A stretch of 64,000 bases of DNA from SHVO01 sp041905525 (GCA_041905525.1 JAYRKY010000011.1:48976-112975); one strand, 5' to 3'; counted from the first letter of the stretch, positions 27,011 through 37,365 are shown. Notes: a model not told the origin generated them from the letters alone. Translations and numbers: made by a program.

Positions 27011-30000
27011 TTGGCCGCCGTCTTCATTGCCGCGGTCATTGCGCCAAGCTTCATCGATTGGACGCCGTATCGCGAGACCTTCGCGCGCCAACTCTCGTCC
27101 GCCATCGGCCGTCCGGTGGCGGTCGACGGGAAAATCACCTTCGCGTTGGTGCCGCGGCCGGCGCTCGAAGCCCGCAACATTCGGATCGGCTCGGGCGACG
27201 ACGCGATCGCAATCGAGGACGTCAAGGCGTGGCTTGCCCTCGTACCGCTCTTGCGGGGCGAACTCTATTTCCGCGATCTTCGTCTGGATGAGGTGCGCGG
27301 CACCCTGCAGGTGAGCCTGCCGTGGGAGGTCCATCCAACCGAGGGCGGATCGGCCCCGCACTCCGCGCCTTCTCGCGGAATGTCCCTCGATGTCGACCGC
27401 CTGACGCTGAAGGGCGGTGACTTGGCGCTGAGGGGAGAGTCCGGCGCGGCGCTCGCGAGATTGCAGGGCATGGACCTCGTACTCTCGACGGAATCCCGCG
27501 ACAGATTTCGCCTGGTGGGCGACGTCAATGTGGACGGGCGGGACTTCAGCCTGGATGCGCAGCTGGGCGCGGCGGGCCAGGACGGCGCGCGCGCCATCTC
27601 TGCGACGGCCCGGATCGCTGCGGCCGATGCAGCGATCAATGCGAGCGGCCGGCTGGACACGTCTCCGTTCCGCTTCGCCGGTGACGCGACTCTGAAAGCG
27701 GGCCGAGGCGCCGCCGCCTTCGCAGCAATAGGGTTCCCTGCGCCGAGCGGCGCCGCGGCGCTTGAGCGTCCGCTCGTAGCATCGGCCAAATCGACGCTGG
27801 ATGCGGACGGACTTGCCTTCGCCGAAGTTGCCCTGGATCTCGGCGGCACCACCGCGAAGGGCACGGTCGATTGGCGGCCGGTCCGAATCCCGCGCCTCAA
27901 AGCATCTTTCGACTTTGCGCCCTTCACTTTGGAAGACTGGCGATCCTCACCCGGACCGCCGAAGCCTTCCGGCGCATCGACCCCCGCAGCACAGACGCCG
28001 CCTGCGCCCGCGGCTGCGGCGCCAACAGGCGAATCATTGACGGCGGAGTTCATCGCCCGCTTGCCCGCGGTATCTTACCGCGGTCAAGGCCTGCGCGACG
28101 GCGTCGTCACGGCAACTCTCGCGAACCGCGAACTCAAGATCACGGAGGCCGCGGTCACGCTGCCGGGCGCGACCAAGCTCAGCGGTTTCGGCTTGGTCTC
28201 GCTTGCCGACCTGTCCCCGACAATCGACGGTGTGCTGACCTTGCAAACTTTTGACGCGCGCGGCCTTTTTTCGTGGCTGGGGGCCGACGTGTCGGCCGTG
28301 CCCGCCGGACGCCTCGGTAACGCGTCGCTGCAGGGCGCTTTGCAAGGCACGCTCGATCTTATCGAACTCAGCGACCTTGAAGGCACGCTAGACACATCGC
28401 GCATCGCGGGCCGCCTGTCATTCGCGCCGCGCGCGCGTCCGTTCCTCGGTGTCGACCTGCGCATCCAAAATGTAAACGTGGACAGTTACCGCGGAACAGG
28501 GCCTGCGGCGCCCCGCCCAGCGACGTCGGCGGCGCCGCCGGTCTCAAAACCAGATGTTTACGGTGTCATGCCTTCGGGCGCTTCCTTTGCGCAGTTCGCG
28601 GACTTCGATGCGGAAGTTCACCTTCAGTTGGACGACATCACAGCCGGAGGGCTTCCGGGCGGCCGCGCGGGCCTCGATCTCGGACTCAAAGGCGGCAAGC
28701 TCGACGTGCGCACCGCCTCGTTCGAAAAGATCGCCGGTGCAACTGGATGGCTGAGCGGATCGGTCGCCGGATTGGGAACAGCGCTGGCGTTCGAGAAGAT
28801 CCAATTCGATTTGGTCGGCGACGACATCGCGCGGTTCGCCGCCTTGACCAGCGGCACAGCGCCACCGTTCGTGAAGTCGCTGGGACAGGTGGCGCTGGCC
28901 GGCTCGCTGAATGGCAGCGCGCTCCTCGCCGACGTTACCGCGACATTCAAGGCGGCCGGATTGACGGCGCGGGCAAGCGGTCAACTCATGGACATCGAGA
29001 AAGCGCCACGATTCAACGGCGTCATCGAAGCCACGCATCCCAAGTTCTCGGAACTCATGAAGGCCACCGCGTCATGGCCGAGCGCGATGCGCGATCCGGG
29101 CGCGCTGGCGTTGCAGGTACGGGTCGTCCAGGAACCGCGCAAGACCAGTCTCAGCGAGGCTAAGCTTTCGATCGGGCGCGACAGCGTCACCGGCGCGGCG
29201 GACATCAGCAAGATCGATGGCCAACTTCAAATCAATGCCCAGCTTGCAGACATTTCTCTCGATCTCGACCGGCTTTTGCCGCCGGAGGCGGCGCCGGCCG
29301 CGCCTCCCGCGACGGCCGTGAAGCCCGTCGCCGCCATGGTGGGACCACCCTCGCCATGGTCGCAAGAGAGCGTACGTTGGTCGTTCCTGAAAGGCTGGAG
29401 CGGCGAGATTTCCGTCGGCGGCCCGCTGTTCGTGGCGCGGGGCGTCCAGCTTCAAGATTTCACGGCGCGAATCACCGTTGCCGACGCCGCCGCGGAATTG
29501 TCCGACTGGAAGGGCAAACTTTTCGGAGCGCCGGGTGAGCTGTTCCTGCGGATCGCCGCACGTCCGGAACCCAGCCTGCAAGGTCAGATCGCCGTCAATC
29601 GCGCGGATTTTCGCGGCCTGGTTTCTGCGCTCAATGCGGGCAGGGGCGGCGCGAAGTCCGGCGGCACCGCCGACGTTGTTGCAAGTTTCGCCGCCAAGGG
29701 AACCTCGGCAGCGGCGTTCGCCGCGTCGCTCTCCGGAAGCGGGACACTGAAAGTCACCGCCGCCGACGTTGGAAGCGGTTTGTCGTCCGGCCTGTTCGGC
29801 CCGCTGAGCGCCGCGGCCCAGTTGGACGTGACCACGCCCGGAAAGCCGGCGCCTTCGGTTTTCACAACGCGCCTGACCGCCAGCAGCGGGATCATCAAAC
29901 TCGAAAATGCGGAGGTCAGCTCGCGCAGCCATACCGGCCGCTTTGCCGGGGCGATCGACCTCCCGCGGCGGCAGGTGGATCTGAGCGGTACCCTGGTGCC

Positions 30001-30088
30001 CCGTAAAGCGGGCGAGGATCAACTCCCGATCTCGATCAAGGGCGCGGTGGACCGGCCAAACATCCGGCTGCTGCCGCCCCCGAAGTGA
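27011..30088 (+). CDS. AsmA-family envelope protein
   Basis: A 1025-residue AsmA-like protein: one N-terminal membrane segment followed by a long beta-rich periplasmic part. The family start SFIDWTPYRETFARQLSSAIGR is clear, and the C-terminal AsmA-type region has SGSGTLKVTAADV and DLSGTLVPRK. Such proteins are thought to carry phospholipids across the envelope or influence outer-membrane assembly. The start is problematic. The first standard start codon in frame is the TTG at 27011, which cuts into the membrane helix. The frame stays open upstream through LTPDVFTRHRRVLIGAAA to a CTG at 26957 that overlaps the previous gene's stop. The true start may be that non-standard codon. Confidence 0.85.
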   Translation: MAAVFIAAVIAPSFIDWTPYRETFARQLSSAIGRPVAVDGKITFALVPRPALEARNIRIGSGDDAIAIEDVKAWLALVPLLRGELYFRDLRLDEVRGTLQVSLPWEVHPTEGGSAPHSAPSRGMSLDVDRLTLKGGDLALRGESGAALARLQGMDLVLSTESRDRFRLVGDVNVDGRDFSLDAQLGAAGQDGARAISATARIAAADAAINASGRLDTSPFRFAGDATLKAGRGAAAFAAIGFPAPSGAAALERPLVASAKSTLDADGLAFAEVALDLGGTTAKGTVDWRPVRIPRLKASFDFAPFTLEDWRSSPGPPKPSGASTPAAQTPPAPAAAAPTGESLTAEFIARLPAVSYRGQGLRDGVVTATLANRELKITEAAVTLPGATKLSGFGLVSLADLSPTIDGVLTLQTFDARGLFSWLGADVSAVPAGRLGNASLQGALQGTLDLIELSDLEGTLDTSRIAGRLSFAPRARPFLGVDLRIQNVNVDSYRGTGPAAPRPATSAAPPVSKPDVYGVMPSGASFAQFADFDAEVHLQLDDITAGGLPGGRAGLDLGLKGGKLDVRTASFEKIAGATGWLSGSVAGLGTALAFEKIQFDLVGDDIARFAALTSGTAPPFVKSLGQVALAGSLNGSALLADVTATFKAAGLTARASGQLMDIEKAPRFNGVIEATHPKFSELMKATASWPSAMRDPGALALQVRVVQEPRKTSLSEAKLSIGRDSVTGAADISKIDGQLQINAQLADISLDLDRLLPPEAAPAAPPATAVKPVAAMVGPPSPWSQESVRWSFLKGWSGEISVGGPLFVARGVQLQDFTARITVADAAAELSDWKGKLFGAPGELFLRIAARPEPSLQGQIAVNRADFRGLVSALNAGRGGAKSGGTADVVASFAAKGTSAAAFAASLSGSGTLKVTAADVGSGLSSGLFGPLSAAAQLDVTTPGKPAPSVFTTRLTASSGIIKLENAEVSSRSHTGRFAGAIDLPRRQVDLSGTLVPRKAGEDQLPISIKGAVDRPNIRLLPPPK

Positions 30089-30090
30089 TC

Positions 30091-30294
30091 TCAGCCGCGT
30101 TGGGTCTCGCGCAGAACAAAGATGCGCAGCGCACTCGAAAGATTGCCTTGCCGCTCGCGGTCGATGTCCGACACCAACTGATTGACTGAAACGTTGCGGC
30201 GCTCCGCGATGGAGGCCAGCGCATCCCAAAACGGTTCCTCCAAGGAAATGCTCGTTCGATGCCCGGCGACGTCGACAGAACGCTTCTTAATCAT
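30091..30294 (-). CDS. Ribbon-helix-helix domain protein
   Basis: A 67-residue protein of the RHH_4 type: a basic start MIKKRSV, the strand DVAGHRTSISLEEPFWDAL, then a helix pair ending NLSSALRIFVL. Such proteins are small dimeric DNA-binding regulators or their relatives; no target is known. I chose the ATG at 30294, which overlaps the fumC stop by 8 nt, rather than a TTG three codons upstream. The gene converges on the AsmA gene with a 2-nt gap. Confidence 0.82.
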   Translation of the reverse strand: MIKKRSVDVAGHRTSISLEEPFWDALASIAERRNVSVNQLVSDIDRERQGNLSSALRIFVLRETQRG

Positions 30295-31678
30295 GGGGGC
30301 CAATCATGGCGCCTGGAACGATCCACGCGTCGAAATCGCCGGCGGTCACATACCCAAGCGCCGTGGCGGCCGCCTTTAACGTGGTGCCCTCCGCATGGGC
30401 TTTCTTGGCGATCTCTGCGGCTTTGTCGTAGCCAATATGGGGCGCGAGAGCTGTCACGAGCATCAGGGAGTTGTCGAGATGGCGCTTGATGGCGGCCTGA
30501 TCCGCCTTCAGACCCCGAACGCAATGGCTGTTGAAGCTTTCGCAGGCGTCGGCCAGCAAGCCGATCGACATCAGCACGTTGTAGACGATCACGGGCTTGA
30601 AGACGTTCAGTTCGAGATGACCGTGGGAGCCGGCCACCGTGACCGCGGTGTGGTTTCCCATCACCTGAGCGCAAACCATGGTAAGGGCTTCGGCCTGGGT
30701 CGGATTGACCTTGCCCGGCATGATCGACGAGCCCGGCTCATTGGCGGGAAGGATCAATTCGCCAAGCCCCGAACGCGGGCCGGACGCAAGTAAGCGGATA
30801 TCGTTGGCGATCTTCATCAATGAGACCGCGATCGTGTTAAGCGCGCCCGAACACTCCACCATGGTGTCGTGAGATCCGAGCGATTCAAAAAAATTGGTGG
30901 AAGGCCAAAAAGGGAGGTCCGTCAGCTTGCGCAGCTCGAGACAGAACTTCTCGGCAAATCCCTTTTTGGCGTTGAGACCCGTCCCGACGGCGGTGCCGCC
31001 CTGCGCCAACCGATAGAGCCGGGGGAGGGTGGCCTTCAACCTGTCGACGCCAAAGCCCACCTGCGCCGCGTAACCTGAAAACTCCTGGCCCAGCGAGAGC
31101 GGTGTGGCGTCCTGAAGATGCGTGCGTCCGATCTTGATGATCGAATCGAAGGCGTCGGCGCGGTTCTCCAGCGCATCCTGGAGCTTTTCGAGCACCGGGA
31201 TCAGCCGTCCGGTCAGTTCGCGCGCAACCGCGATATGCATGACGGTTGGAAAGCTGTCGTTCGAGGATTGGCCGCGATTCACATGATCGTTGGGGTGGAC
31301 GGGCGACTTCCCGCCGCGGCCTTTGCCGAGCAGCTCGTTGGCGCGCCCGGCGATGACCTCATTCGCGTTCATGTTGGTTTGAGTACCGGAGCCGGTCTGC
31401 CAGACGACCAGAGGAAACTCGTCGTCGAGCTTGCCCGCGGCAACCTCGGCGGCGGCCTCGGCGATGACGTCGCAAACCTCGGGCGCCAATTCCCCCAGCG
31501 ATTTGTTCGCCAGCGCCGCGGCCTGTTTCTGCAGTCCGAACGCGCGCACAACCGGAAGCGGCATGCGCTGCCCCCCGATCTTGAAGTTCTCGATGCTGCG
31601 CTGCGTTTGGGCGCCCCAGTAGTGATCGGCCGGAACTTCGACCGTCCCCAGGCTGTCTGATTCGCGACGTGTGCTCAT
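30287..31678 (-). CDS. fumC: FumC, class II fumarase
   Basis: The oxygen-stable, iron-independent fumarase of the TCA cycle, interconverting fumarate and malate. The 463-residue product has the superfamily signature GSSIMPGKVNPTQAEA, with the catalytic serine in the mobile loop, as well as QTGSGTQTNMNANEV and HPNDHVNRGQSSND near the active site and IGRTHLQDATPL with the catalytic histidine. Length matches E. coli FumC. It lies 12 nt after the hydrolase gene, in the same run as a class I fumarase. Confidence 0.98.
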   Translation of the reverse strand: MSTRRESDSLGTVEVPADHYWGAQTQRSIENFKIGGQRMPLPVVRAFGLQKQAAALANKSLGELAPEVCDVIAEAAAEVAAGKLDDEFPLVVWQTGSGTQTNMNANEVIAGRANELLGKGRGGKSPVHPNDHVNRGQSSNDSFPTVMHIAVARELTGRLIPVLEKLQDALENRADAFDSIIKIGRTHLQDATPLSLGQEFSGYAAQVGFGVDRLKATLPRLYRLAQGGTAVGTGLNAKKGFAEKFCLELRKLTDLPFWPSTNFFESLGSHDTMVECSGALNTIAVSLMKIANDIRLLASGPRSGLGELILPANEPGSSIMPGKVNPTQAEALTMVCAQVMGNHTAVTVAGSHGHLELNVFKPVIVYNVLMSIGLLADACESFNSHCVRGLKADQAAIKRHLDNSLMLVTALAPHIGYDKAAEIAKKAHAEGTTLKAAATALGYVTAGDFDAWIVPGAMIGPHD

Positions 31679-31690
31679 GTGCGGCCTCCG

Positions 31691-32299
31691 TTAGCGCAAG
31701 GCTGCGAGGAACGTACGCACCGCGTCAAGGGCGTCGGCCAGGTTTTTCGCGTGCGTCGTGCCCGAAGCGCGGCGAGGTTTCAGGTCGTGATCGCCGTCCG
31801 GCAGCCAATGCACCTGAATGCCCGGCGCCAGTTTAAGCGGCGTGATGCTTGCGAGGTCGCCCATGGGATCGCGTTCGCCTTGGCATATCAGGGTGGGCGT
31901 TTTCAGGTTCAGCAAGTGCTCGATGCGCGGCTTGTCTTTCCGGCCCGCCCCGTAAAAGGGGTACCCCAAACAGACAACACCCCGCACGCATGTTTCGTCG
32001 GCAACCAGGGTCGCCATCCGCCCGCCCATCGATTTGCCGCCGATCACCAGTCGCGATGCGCCGAGGTCGGCGATGACGGTCTTCCACGTCTCCAAAAGAA
32101 CCGGCTGACGGTCCGGCGGTTTCTTCGCGCCGGTGTTTCGGCGTGCCGCCATATAAGGAAATTCAAACCGCACGACGCGATAGCCCACCTTCGCCAGTCC
32201 CTCGGCAAAGGAACTCATGAATGGCGTGTCCATGGGCGCCCCCGCGCCATGGGCCAGCGCGATCGTCAAAGGCGCCGTTTTAGGTCCATCGATCAGCAT
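31691..32299 (-). CDS. Alpha/beta hydrolase of the KANL3/Tex30-like family
   Basis: A 202-residue alpha/beta hydrolase. It has an oxyanion segment LAHGAGAPMDTPFM near the start, the nucleophile elbow GGKSMGGRMA with the serine near residue 90, a QGERDPMG acid segment and a DGDHDLKP histidine segment, so the triad is complete. The overall pattern matches the small dienelactone-hydrolase-like family to which KANL3/Tex30 belong. The substrate is unknown. It lies between two fumarase genes and a kinase, spaced 41 nt from the kinase. Confidence 0.82.
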   Translation of the reverse strand: MLIDGPKTAPLTIALAHGAGAPMDTPFMSSFAEGLAKVGYRVVRFEFPYMAARRNTGAKKPPDRQPVLLETWKTVIADLGASRLVIGGKSMGGRMATLVADETCVRGVVCLGYPFYGAGRKDKPRIEHLLNLKTPTLICQGERDPMGDLASITPLKLAPGIQVHWLPDGDHDLKPRRASGTTHAKNLADALDAVRTFLAALR

Positions 32300-32340
32300 G
32301 GTTCTTGCTTAAAGCCTCAAGCCTCCGCGCTCAATATCAC

Positions 32341-33243
32341 TCAAGGAGACTTATAGGCTTCGACCGCTGTGAATGTGGGCCGAAGCAGCAGATGACGGAT
32401 TTGCCAATCGAAGTCTGGCCTTCTTGTTAGCCCGCGCTCGGACGCTTCGATTTCCGAACGCACCCCACGATACAGCCACGCCCAAAATGCGGGCAGGATC
32501 ATATTGCGATCGGTATCGGATAGGGCATGGATATCCTCATAGCCGGCAATGACATCGTTTTGGTACCCCCGCCAGGACAGCGCGAAATCGGATACGCGCC
32601 AATTCAGATGTGCAGCCTCGAAATCGATGACGCCAGTGAGTTCGCCCGCCTCGTACAGCAAATTCCAGGGTGCGAAGTCGCCATGAAGGATGACGCGCGA
32701 GAGTCCGTCGAGGTCCACATCGGAGATCAGTTCGATAGTCTTGTCGAAGTGCCAGCGCAAGACCCGCCCCGGCTCTGGCCTGTCACGCTCGTATCGGCGA
32801 AGCGCCGATCCCAAGAGTGGATCTAAAAGAACCTCGTGCGCTTCCGTGAACCCCGGTCTTTGTCCGAGATGAACAAGAGTGGCCGTGTCGCGATGGAGCT
32901 CGGCGAGAAGCTTGCCCCGAATCCGTTGGGATGCGGCACTGTTGTCGGTCCGAGGCGTACCGAGCCTCAACTCAAAAAGACCCCAAAGGCCGTCTGCTCC
33001 TTCAATCGGTTCGGCGACCGGTGTGGAGACGGGCCACCCCATGTCGCGGAGCCGGCGGAGGAGTTCGTATTCGAAGGCGACGCCCGCCATCGGACATTTC
33101 GCGAACCGGCGAAGAACGCGCGCGCCCCCTCGGGTGCTTACAAGCCAATGCAGATTGTTCCGCCCACCGAGGAAGCGGACGAGCGTTGCGCCGAATTGAT
33201 TGAGGCAATCGTTCGAAGGCGACGGGGAGGAGGGTTCCGCCAT
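32341..33243 (-). CDS. Aminoglycoside phosphotransferase-like (APH-fold) kinase
   Basis: A 300-residue APH-family phosphotransferase. The Brenner/catalytic motif is HGDFAPWNLLYEAGELTGVIDFE, in short HGD..PWN with the downstream metal-binding IDFE. A lysine-poor N-lobe with GGRNNLHWLV replaces the usual nucleotide loop. The ATG at 33243 lies 14 nt after the fumA stop; the longer open frame upstream is an antisense-like reading over fumA and is not conserved. APH-fold enzymes phosphorylate sugars, choline-like alcohols or antibiotics. Resistance should not be assumed here, because the context is metabolic. Confidence 0.8.
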   Translation of the reverse strand: MAEPSSPSPSNDCLNQFGATLVRFLGGRNNLHWLVSTRGGARVLRRFAKCPMAGVAFEYELLRRLRDMGWPVSTPVAEPIEGADGLWGLFELRLGTPRTDNSAASQRIRGKLLAELHRDTATLVHLGQRPGFTEAHEVLLDPLLGSALRRYERDRPEPGRVLRWHFDKTIELISDVDLDGLSRVILHGDFAPWNLLYEAGELTGVIDFEAAHLNWRVSDFALSWRGYQNDVIAGYEDIHALSDTDRNMILPAFWAWLYRGVRSEIEASERGLTRRPDFDWQIRHLLLRPTFTAVEAYKSP

Positions 33244-33257
33244 CGCCGACCGCCGCC

Positions 33258-34868
<1,611 letters not shown>

Positions 34869-34909
34869 GATCGGGTCCGTGCTGGAAAACGTGGAAAGGA
34901 GCGAGAGCT

Positions 34910-35503
34910 CTACTTCTTACGGAAAGCGTCGAGGGTGACGACCTTATTGGCCGCCGCATCGCTGTCTTCGCCTTCGGTCGGAACGGTCTTCAGGGGCGGC
35001 CGGTTGGCGCCGCTCTTGCGGGCATTCTTCAGGTGCTGCGTCACGTCGATCGAATCCACGGGCGCGCCTTCGGCGGGTGCCTCGTCATCGAGCGGAGGAT
35101 CGACCGCGTCGTCATCCTGCTCTTCCTCGCTCTGCTCCTCGAATTCGACATGGAACTGAAGGCCGAACTTCGCATGCGGATCGGCAAAAGCGGTGACGGC
35201 CGCAAACGGGACGGACAGACGCTGGCTCACGCCGGAGAAGCTTAAGGTGATCTCGAAGCGCTCGTCGGTGACGTTCAAATCCCAGAACTGATGCTGCAGA
35301 ACGATGGTCATTTCGTTCGGATGCAGCGCCTTGAGGCTCGGCGCGATCTTCAGCCCGGGGTGCGTCGTGTCGAACGTAATATAAAAATGGTGGGCGCCCG
35401 GCAGCCCTTGCGCCTCGGTGATTTTCAGAGCCTGACGCAGCACGCCGCGCAGGGCGTCTTCGACCATGCGCTCGTAACTCAAAGATGTGATGTCAGTACT
35501 CAA
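34910..35503 (-). CDS. sspB: SspB, alpha-type ClpXP adaptor for ssrA-tagged proteins
   Basis: SspB binds the ssrA tag and delivers tagged proteins to ClpXP. The conserved core is present: YERMVEDALRGVLRQAL, then GAHHFYITFDTTHPG, EMTIVLQHQFWDL and FGLQFHVEFEE. An acidic, disordered linker follows, and a C-terminal basic/hydrophobic tail (KVVTLDAFRKK) is the ClpX-binding end. No ATG gives a natural N-terminus. I chose the TTG at 35503 because it matches the family start; a TTG at 35569 and an ATG at 35467 are alternatives. It lies directly downstream of the ssrA gene on the same strand. Confidence 0.9.
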   Translation of the reverse strand: MSTDITSLSYERMVEDALRGVLRQALKITEAQGLPGAHHFYITFDTTHPGLKIAPSLKALHPNEMTIVLQHQFWDLNVTDERFEITLSFSGVSQRLSVPFAAVTAFADPHAKFGLQFHVEFEEQSEEEQDDDAVDPPLDDEAPAEGAPVDSIDVTQHLKNARKSGANRPPLKTVPTEGEDSDAAANKVVTLDAFRKK

Positions 35504-35633
35504 AGCCGTGCCGCTCGATGGGATATTCCAATTGCTTAGTAACGTATTTTGGACGCGCGTGCGGTTCAATCCTTAAAACCGTGCACGACTCGCGGCGAAA
35601 ATGACGATAACGCGATGGAATGGCGGGAGAAGT

Positions 35634-35914
35634 GGGGGGCTTCTGTTGCCCGGTGCCCCCCGAACCGCGTTTACTGCCTAATTAGGCCGCAACGGAGTAC
35701 GCAACGTTGTCGTTGGCACTTTTAGATGTAGCCCGATAACGGTGGTACAATGCCGGGAACAGCTACTGTCTTTACTGCGCACGTCGAGCCTGTTTCGCCC
35801 CCATGAACACCGACCTTTCGGAAGGTGGAAAATGGTGGAGGCGCCGGGTACTGCCCCCGGGTCCGCTACGCCTATGCCACAGCAGGTTTAGCGCCATAGC
35901 CGCTTGCGCGGCGT
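35634..35914 (-). ncRNA. ssrA: tmRNA, circularly permuted two-piece (alphaproteobacterial) form
   Basis: tmRNA rescues stalled ribosomes. On the minus strand the acceptor piece comes first and ends in GGCGCCTCCACCA with its CCA at 35835-35833, preceded by a T-arm (ACCCGGGGGCAGTACCCG). The coding piece begins at 35802 with GGGGGCGAAACAGGCTCGAC. Its first seven bases pair with CGCCTCC of the acceptor piece, giving a 7-bp stem with a G3-U70 wobble, the alanyl-tRNA-synthetase identity element. The tag frame follows at 35717-35682. The 3' end is approximate; a GGGGGGC/GCCCCCC hairpin at 35634-35661 closes it. Acceptor-first order is the permuted arrangement known from Caulobacter. Confidence 0.93.
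35682..35717 (-). other. tmRNA proteolysis-tag reading frame
   Basis: Eleven codons plus TAA inside the tmRNA encode ANDNVAYSVAA. The ANDN start and the AA end match known alphaproteobacterial tags such as that of Caulobacter (AANDN...VAA). Whether one additional residue from the resume codon precedes it cannot be fixed from sequence. The C-terminal Ala-Ala is the ClpX recognition end. Confidence 0.9.
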
Positions 35915-35919
35915 CCTTA

Positions 35920-35925
35920 ATATAG
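35920..35925 (-). promoter_or_regulatory. Probable -10 box of ssrA
   Basis: CTATAT on the minus strand (35925-35920) is the typical alphaproteobacterial -10 hexamer. Its position puts transcription start near 35913, giving an acceptor piece of about 80 nt, a plausible size. The -35 is weak (TAGCAA with 16-nt spacing is the best I see). Confidence 0.5.
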
Positions 35926-36025
35926 GGTGGCCCGATCCGATTTGCTACCCGGCTTCGGAAAAACACAATCTCCCGTGGTGCGCGACAGTCTACCTCTCAA
36001 AAGGTAGTAGTTGTATAAGGGCGGC

Positions 36026-36820
36026 ATGCAGCAATACCTCGACCTCCTCGATCGCGTTCTGAAGACCGGCGTGAAGAAGTCCGACCGCACCGGCACGGGA
36101 ACGCTGAGCGTTTTCGGCCATCAGATGCGCTTCGATCTCGAAGCGGGCTTTCCGTTGCTGACGACGAAAAAGCTGCACACGAAGTCCATCATCGTGGAAC
36201 TGCTGTGGCTCTTGCGCGGCGATACGAACATCGCTTTTCTCAAGGAGCACGGTGTTTCGATCTGGGATGAGTGGGCGGACGAGAATGGCGATCTCGGGCC
36301 GGTCTATGGGCAGCAGTGGCGCTCGTGGCCTGCGCCGGACGGCCGCACGATCGATCAAATCTCCAAGGTCGTCGACTCGATCAAGAAAAACCCCGACAGC
36401 CGCCGTCACATTGTCAGCGCGTGGAACCCCGCCGATGTGGACGATATGGCGCTGCCGCCATGCCACACCTTATTCCAGTTTTATGTCGCCGAGGGAAAAC
36501 TCTCCTGCCAGCTTTACCAACGCAGCGGCGATATTTTTCTCGGCGTTCCCTTCAATATCGCCTCCTACGCGCTTCTGACGATGATGATTGCGCAGGTCGC
36601 CGGCCTTAAACCGGGCGACTTCGTGCACACACTGGGCGACGCGCATCTGTACACCAATCATATCGAGCAGGCGCACATCCAGCTGGCGCGAACACCGCGG
36701 CCGCTGCCGAAGATGACGCTCAATCCGCAGGTCACGGACCTTTTCTCGTTCACCTACGGTGACTTTGCACTGTCCGGGTACGATCCCCATCCGCATATCG
36801 CCGCGAAGGTCGCGGTCTAG
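36026..36820 (+). CDS. thyA: ThyA, thymidylate synthase
   Basis: Makes dTMP from dUMP with methylene-tetrahydrofolate. From the ATG at 36026 the product is 264 residues, exactly the E. coli length, with the catalytic cysteine C146 in LPPCHTLFQFY and the folate/dUMP segment SCQLYQRSGDIFLGVPFNIA. AAGGG precedes the ATG by about 6 nt; a TTG five codons upstream is unlikely. Its by-product dihydrofolate is recycled by the folA product encoded about 550 nt downstream. Confidence 0.98.
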   Translation: MQQYLDLLDRVLKTGVKKSDRTGTGTLSVFGHQMRFDLEAGFPLLTTKKLHTKSIIVELLWLLRGDTNIAFLKEHGVSIWDEWADENGDLGPVYGQQWRSWPAPDGRTIDQISKVVDSIKKNPDSRRHIVSAWNPADVDDMALPPCHTLFQFYVAEGKLSCQLYQRSGDIFLGVPFNIASYALLTMMIAQVAGLKPGDFVHTLGDAHLYTNHIEQAHIQLARTPRPLPKMTLNPQVTDLFSFTYGDFALSGYDPHPHIAAKVAV

Positions 36821-36833
36821 CTCTCCGCTCAAG

Positions 36834-36868
36834 ACAAAAAAATAAGCGGGCCACCTGGGCCCGCTTAT
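36834..36868 (-). terminator. Rho-independent terminator between thyA and the small secreted protein
   Basis: A perfect 11-bp stem (ATAAGCGGGCC, 36842-36852, with GGCCCGCTTAT, 36858-36868) encloses a 5-nt loop. On the minus strand it is followed by TTTTTTGTCTT (36841-36831), a proper U-tract, so it ends the minus-strand gene. On the plus strand it may also slow thyA transcription but lacks a U-tract. Confidence 0.85.
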
Positions 36869-36893
36869 CCTCAGGTTCGTTGGAATTGCGAAC

Positions 36894-37181
36894 TTATTTC
36901 TTCTTGCCCTTTGACGCATAGGCGTCGAGCAGGGCTTCGAACTTCTTTTGAAGCTCGTTGAATTCGGCATTCGTGCACTTGCTGAATGCCACGTACTTGG
37001 CCTGGTAGCCGTCGAAGGCTTCGGCCACGGCATCCATTTCCTTGCTGGTAACGGCAGTGCCGTCGGCCGGAAGGTCAGGCAGCGTCGGTACGGCGCCGCA
37101 CTTGGTATCGGCGGCAAAGGCGCCCGCGGACACCATCATTACCGCGGCAACAGCGCCGCTCAGCGTAAGAAGTCTTTTCAT
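36894..37181 (-). CDS. Small secreted protein of unknown function
   Basis: A 95-residue protein. It begins MKRLLTLSGAVAAVMMVSAGAFAAD, a textbook signal peptide with cleavage after AFA at about residue 22. The mature part of about 72 residues is helical in appearance, has two cysteines (C27 in KCGAVP and C67 in KCTNAE) that could form a disulfide, and ends in a lysine-rich tail. I do not recognise the family. The ATG at 37181 is preferred over upstream in-frame starts because it gives the signal peptide. It sits on the opposite strand between thyA and folA with its own terminator. Confidence 0.75.
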   Translation of the reverse strand: MKRLLTLSGAVAAVMMVSAGAFAADTKCGAVPTLPDLPADGTAVTSKEMDAVAEAFDGYQAKYVAFSKCTNAEFNELQKKFEALLDAYASKGKKK

Positions 37182-37365
37182 TTGAGGATTTCCTCCCTGC
37201 GACCATGGATTTAGGACAATAGACGCCCAACTGGTATATCCTACCGGCCTATCGAACGATAGCAACCCACTGTTTGCAACCAATTCGAATATTTTCCGGA
37301 CCTTTCAAACGCTTACCGGGCCGTCGTAAGGATGATTTCATCCCGAAATTGCGTCGAAGATATGT

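Noticed and set aside
32341..33243. Antibiotic resistance kinase
   Set aside because: The APH fold is shared by many metabolic kinases. The gene is embedded in a metabolic run, with no mobile element or resistance context.
35634..35661. GGGGGGC/GCCCCCC hairpin as a terminator for ssrA
   Set aside because: No U-tract follows on the minus strand. It is more likely part of the folded coding piece, so I kept it inside the tmRNA feature.
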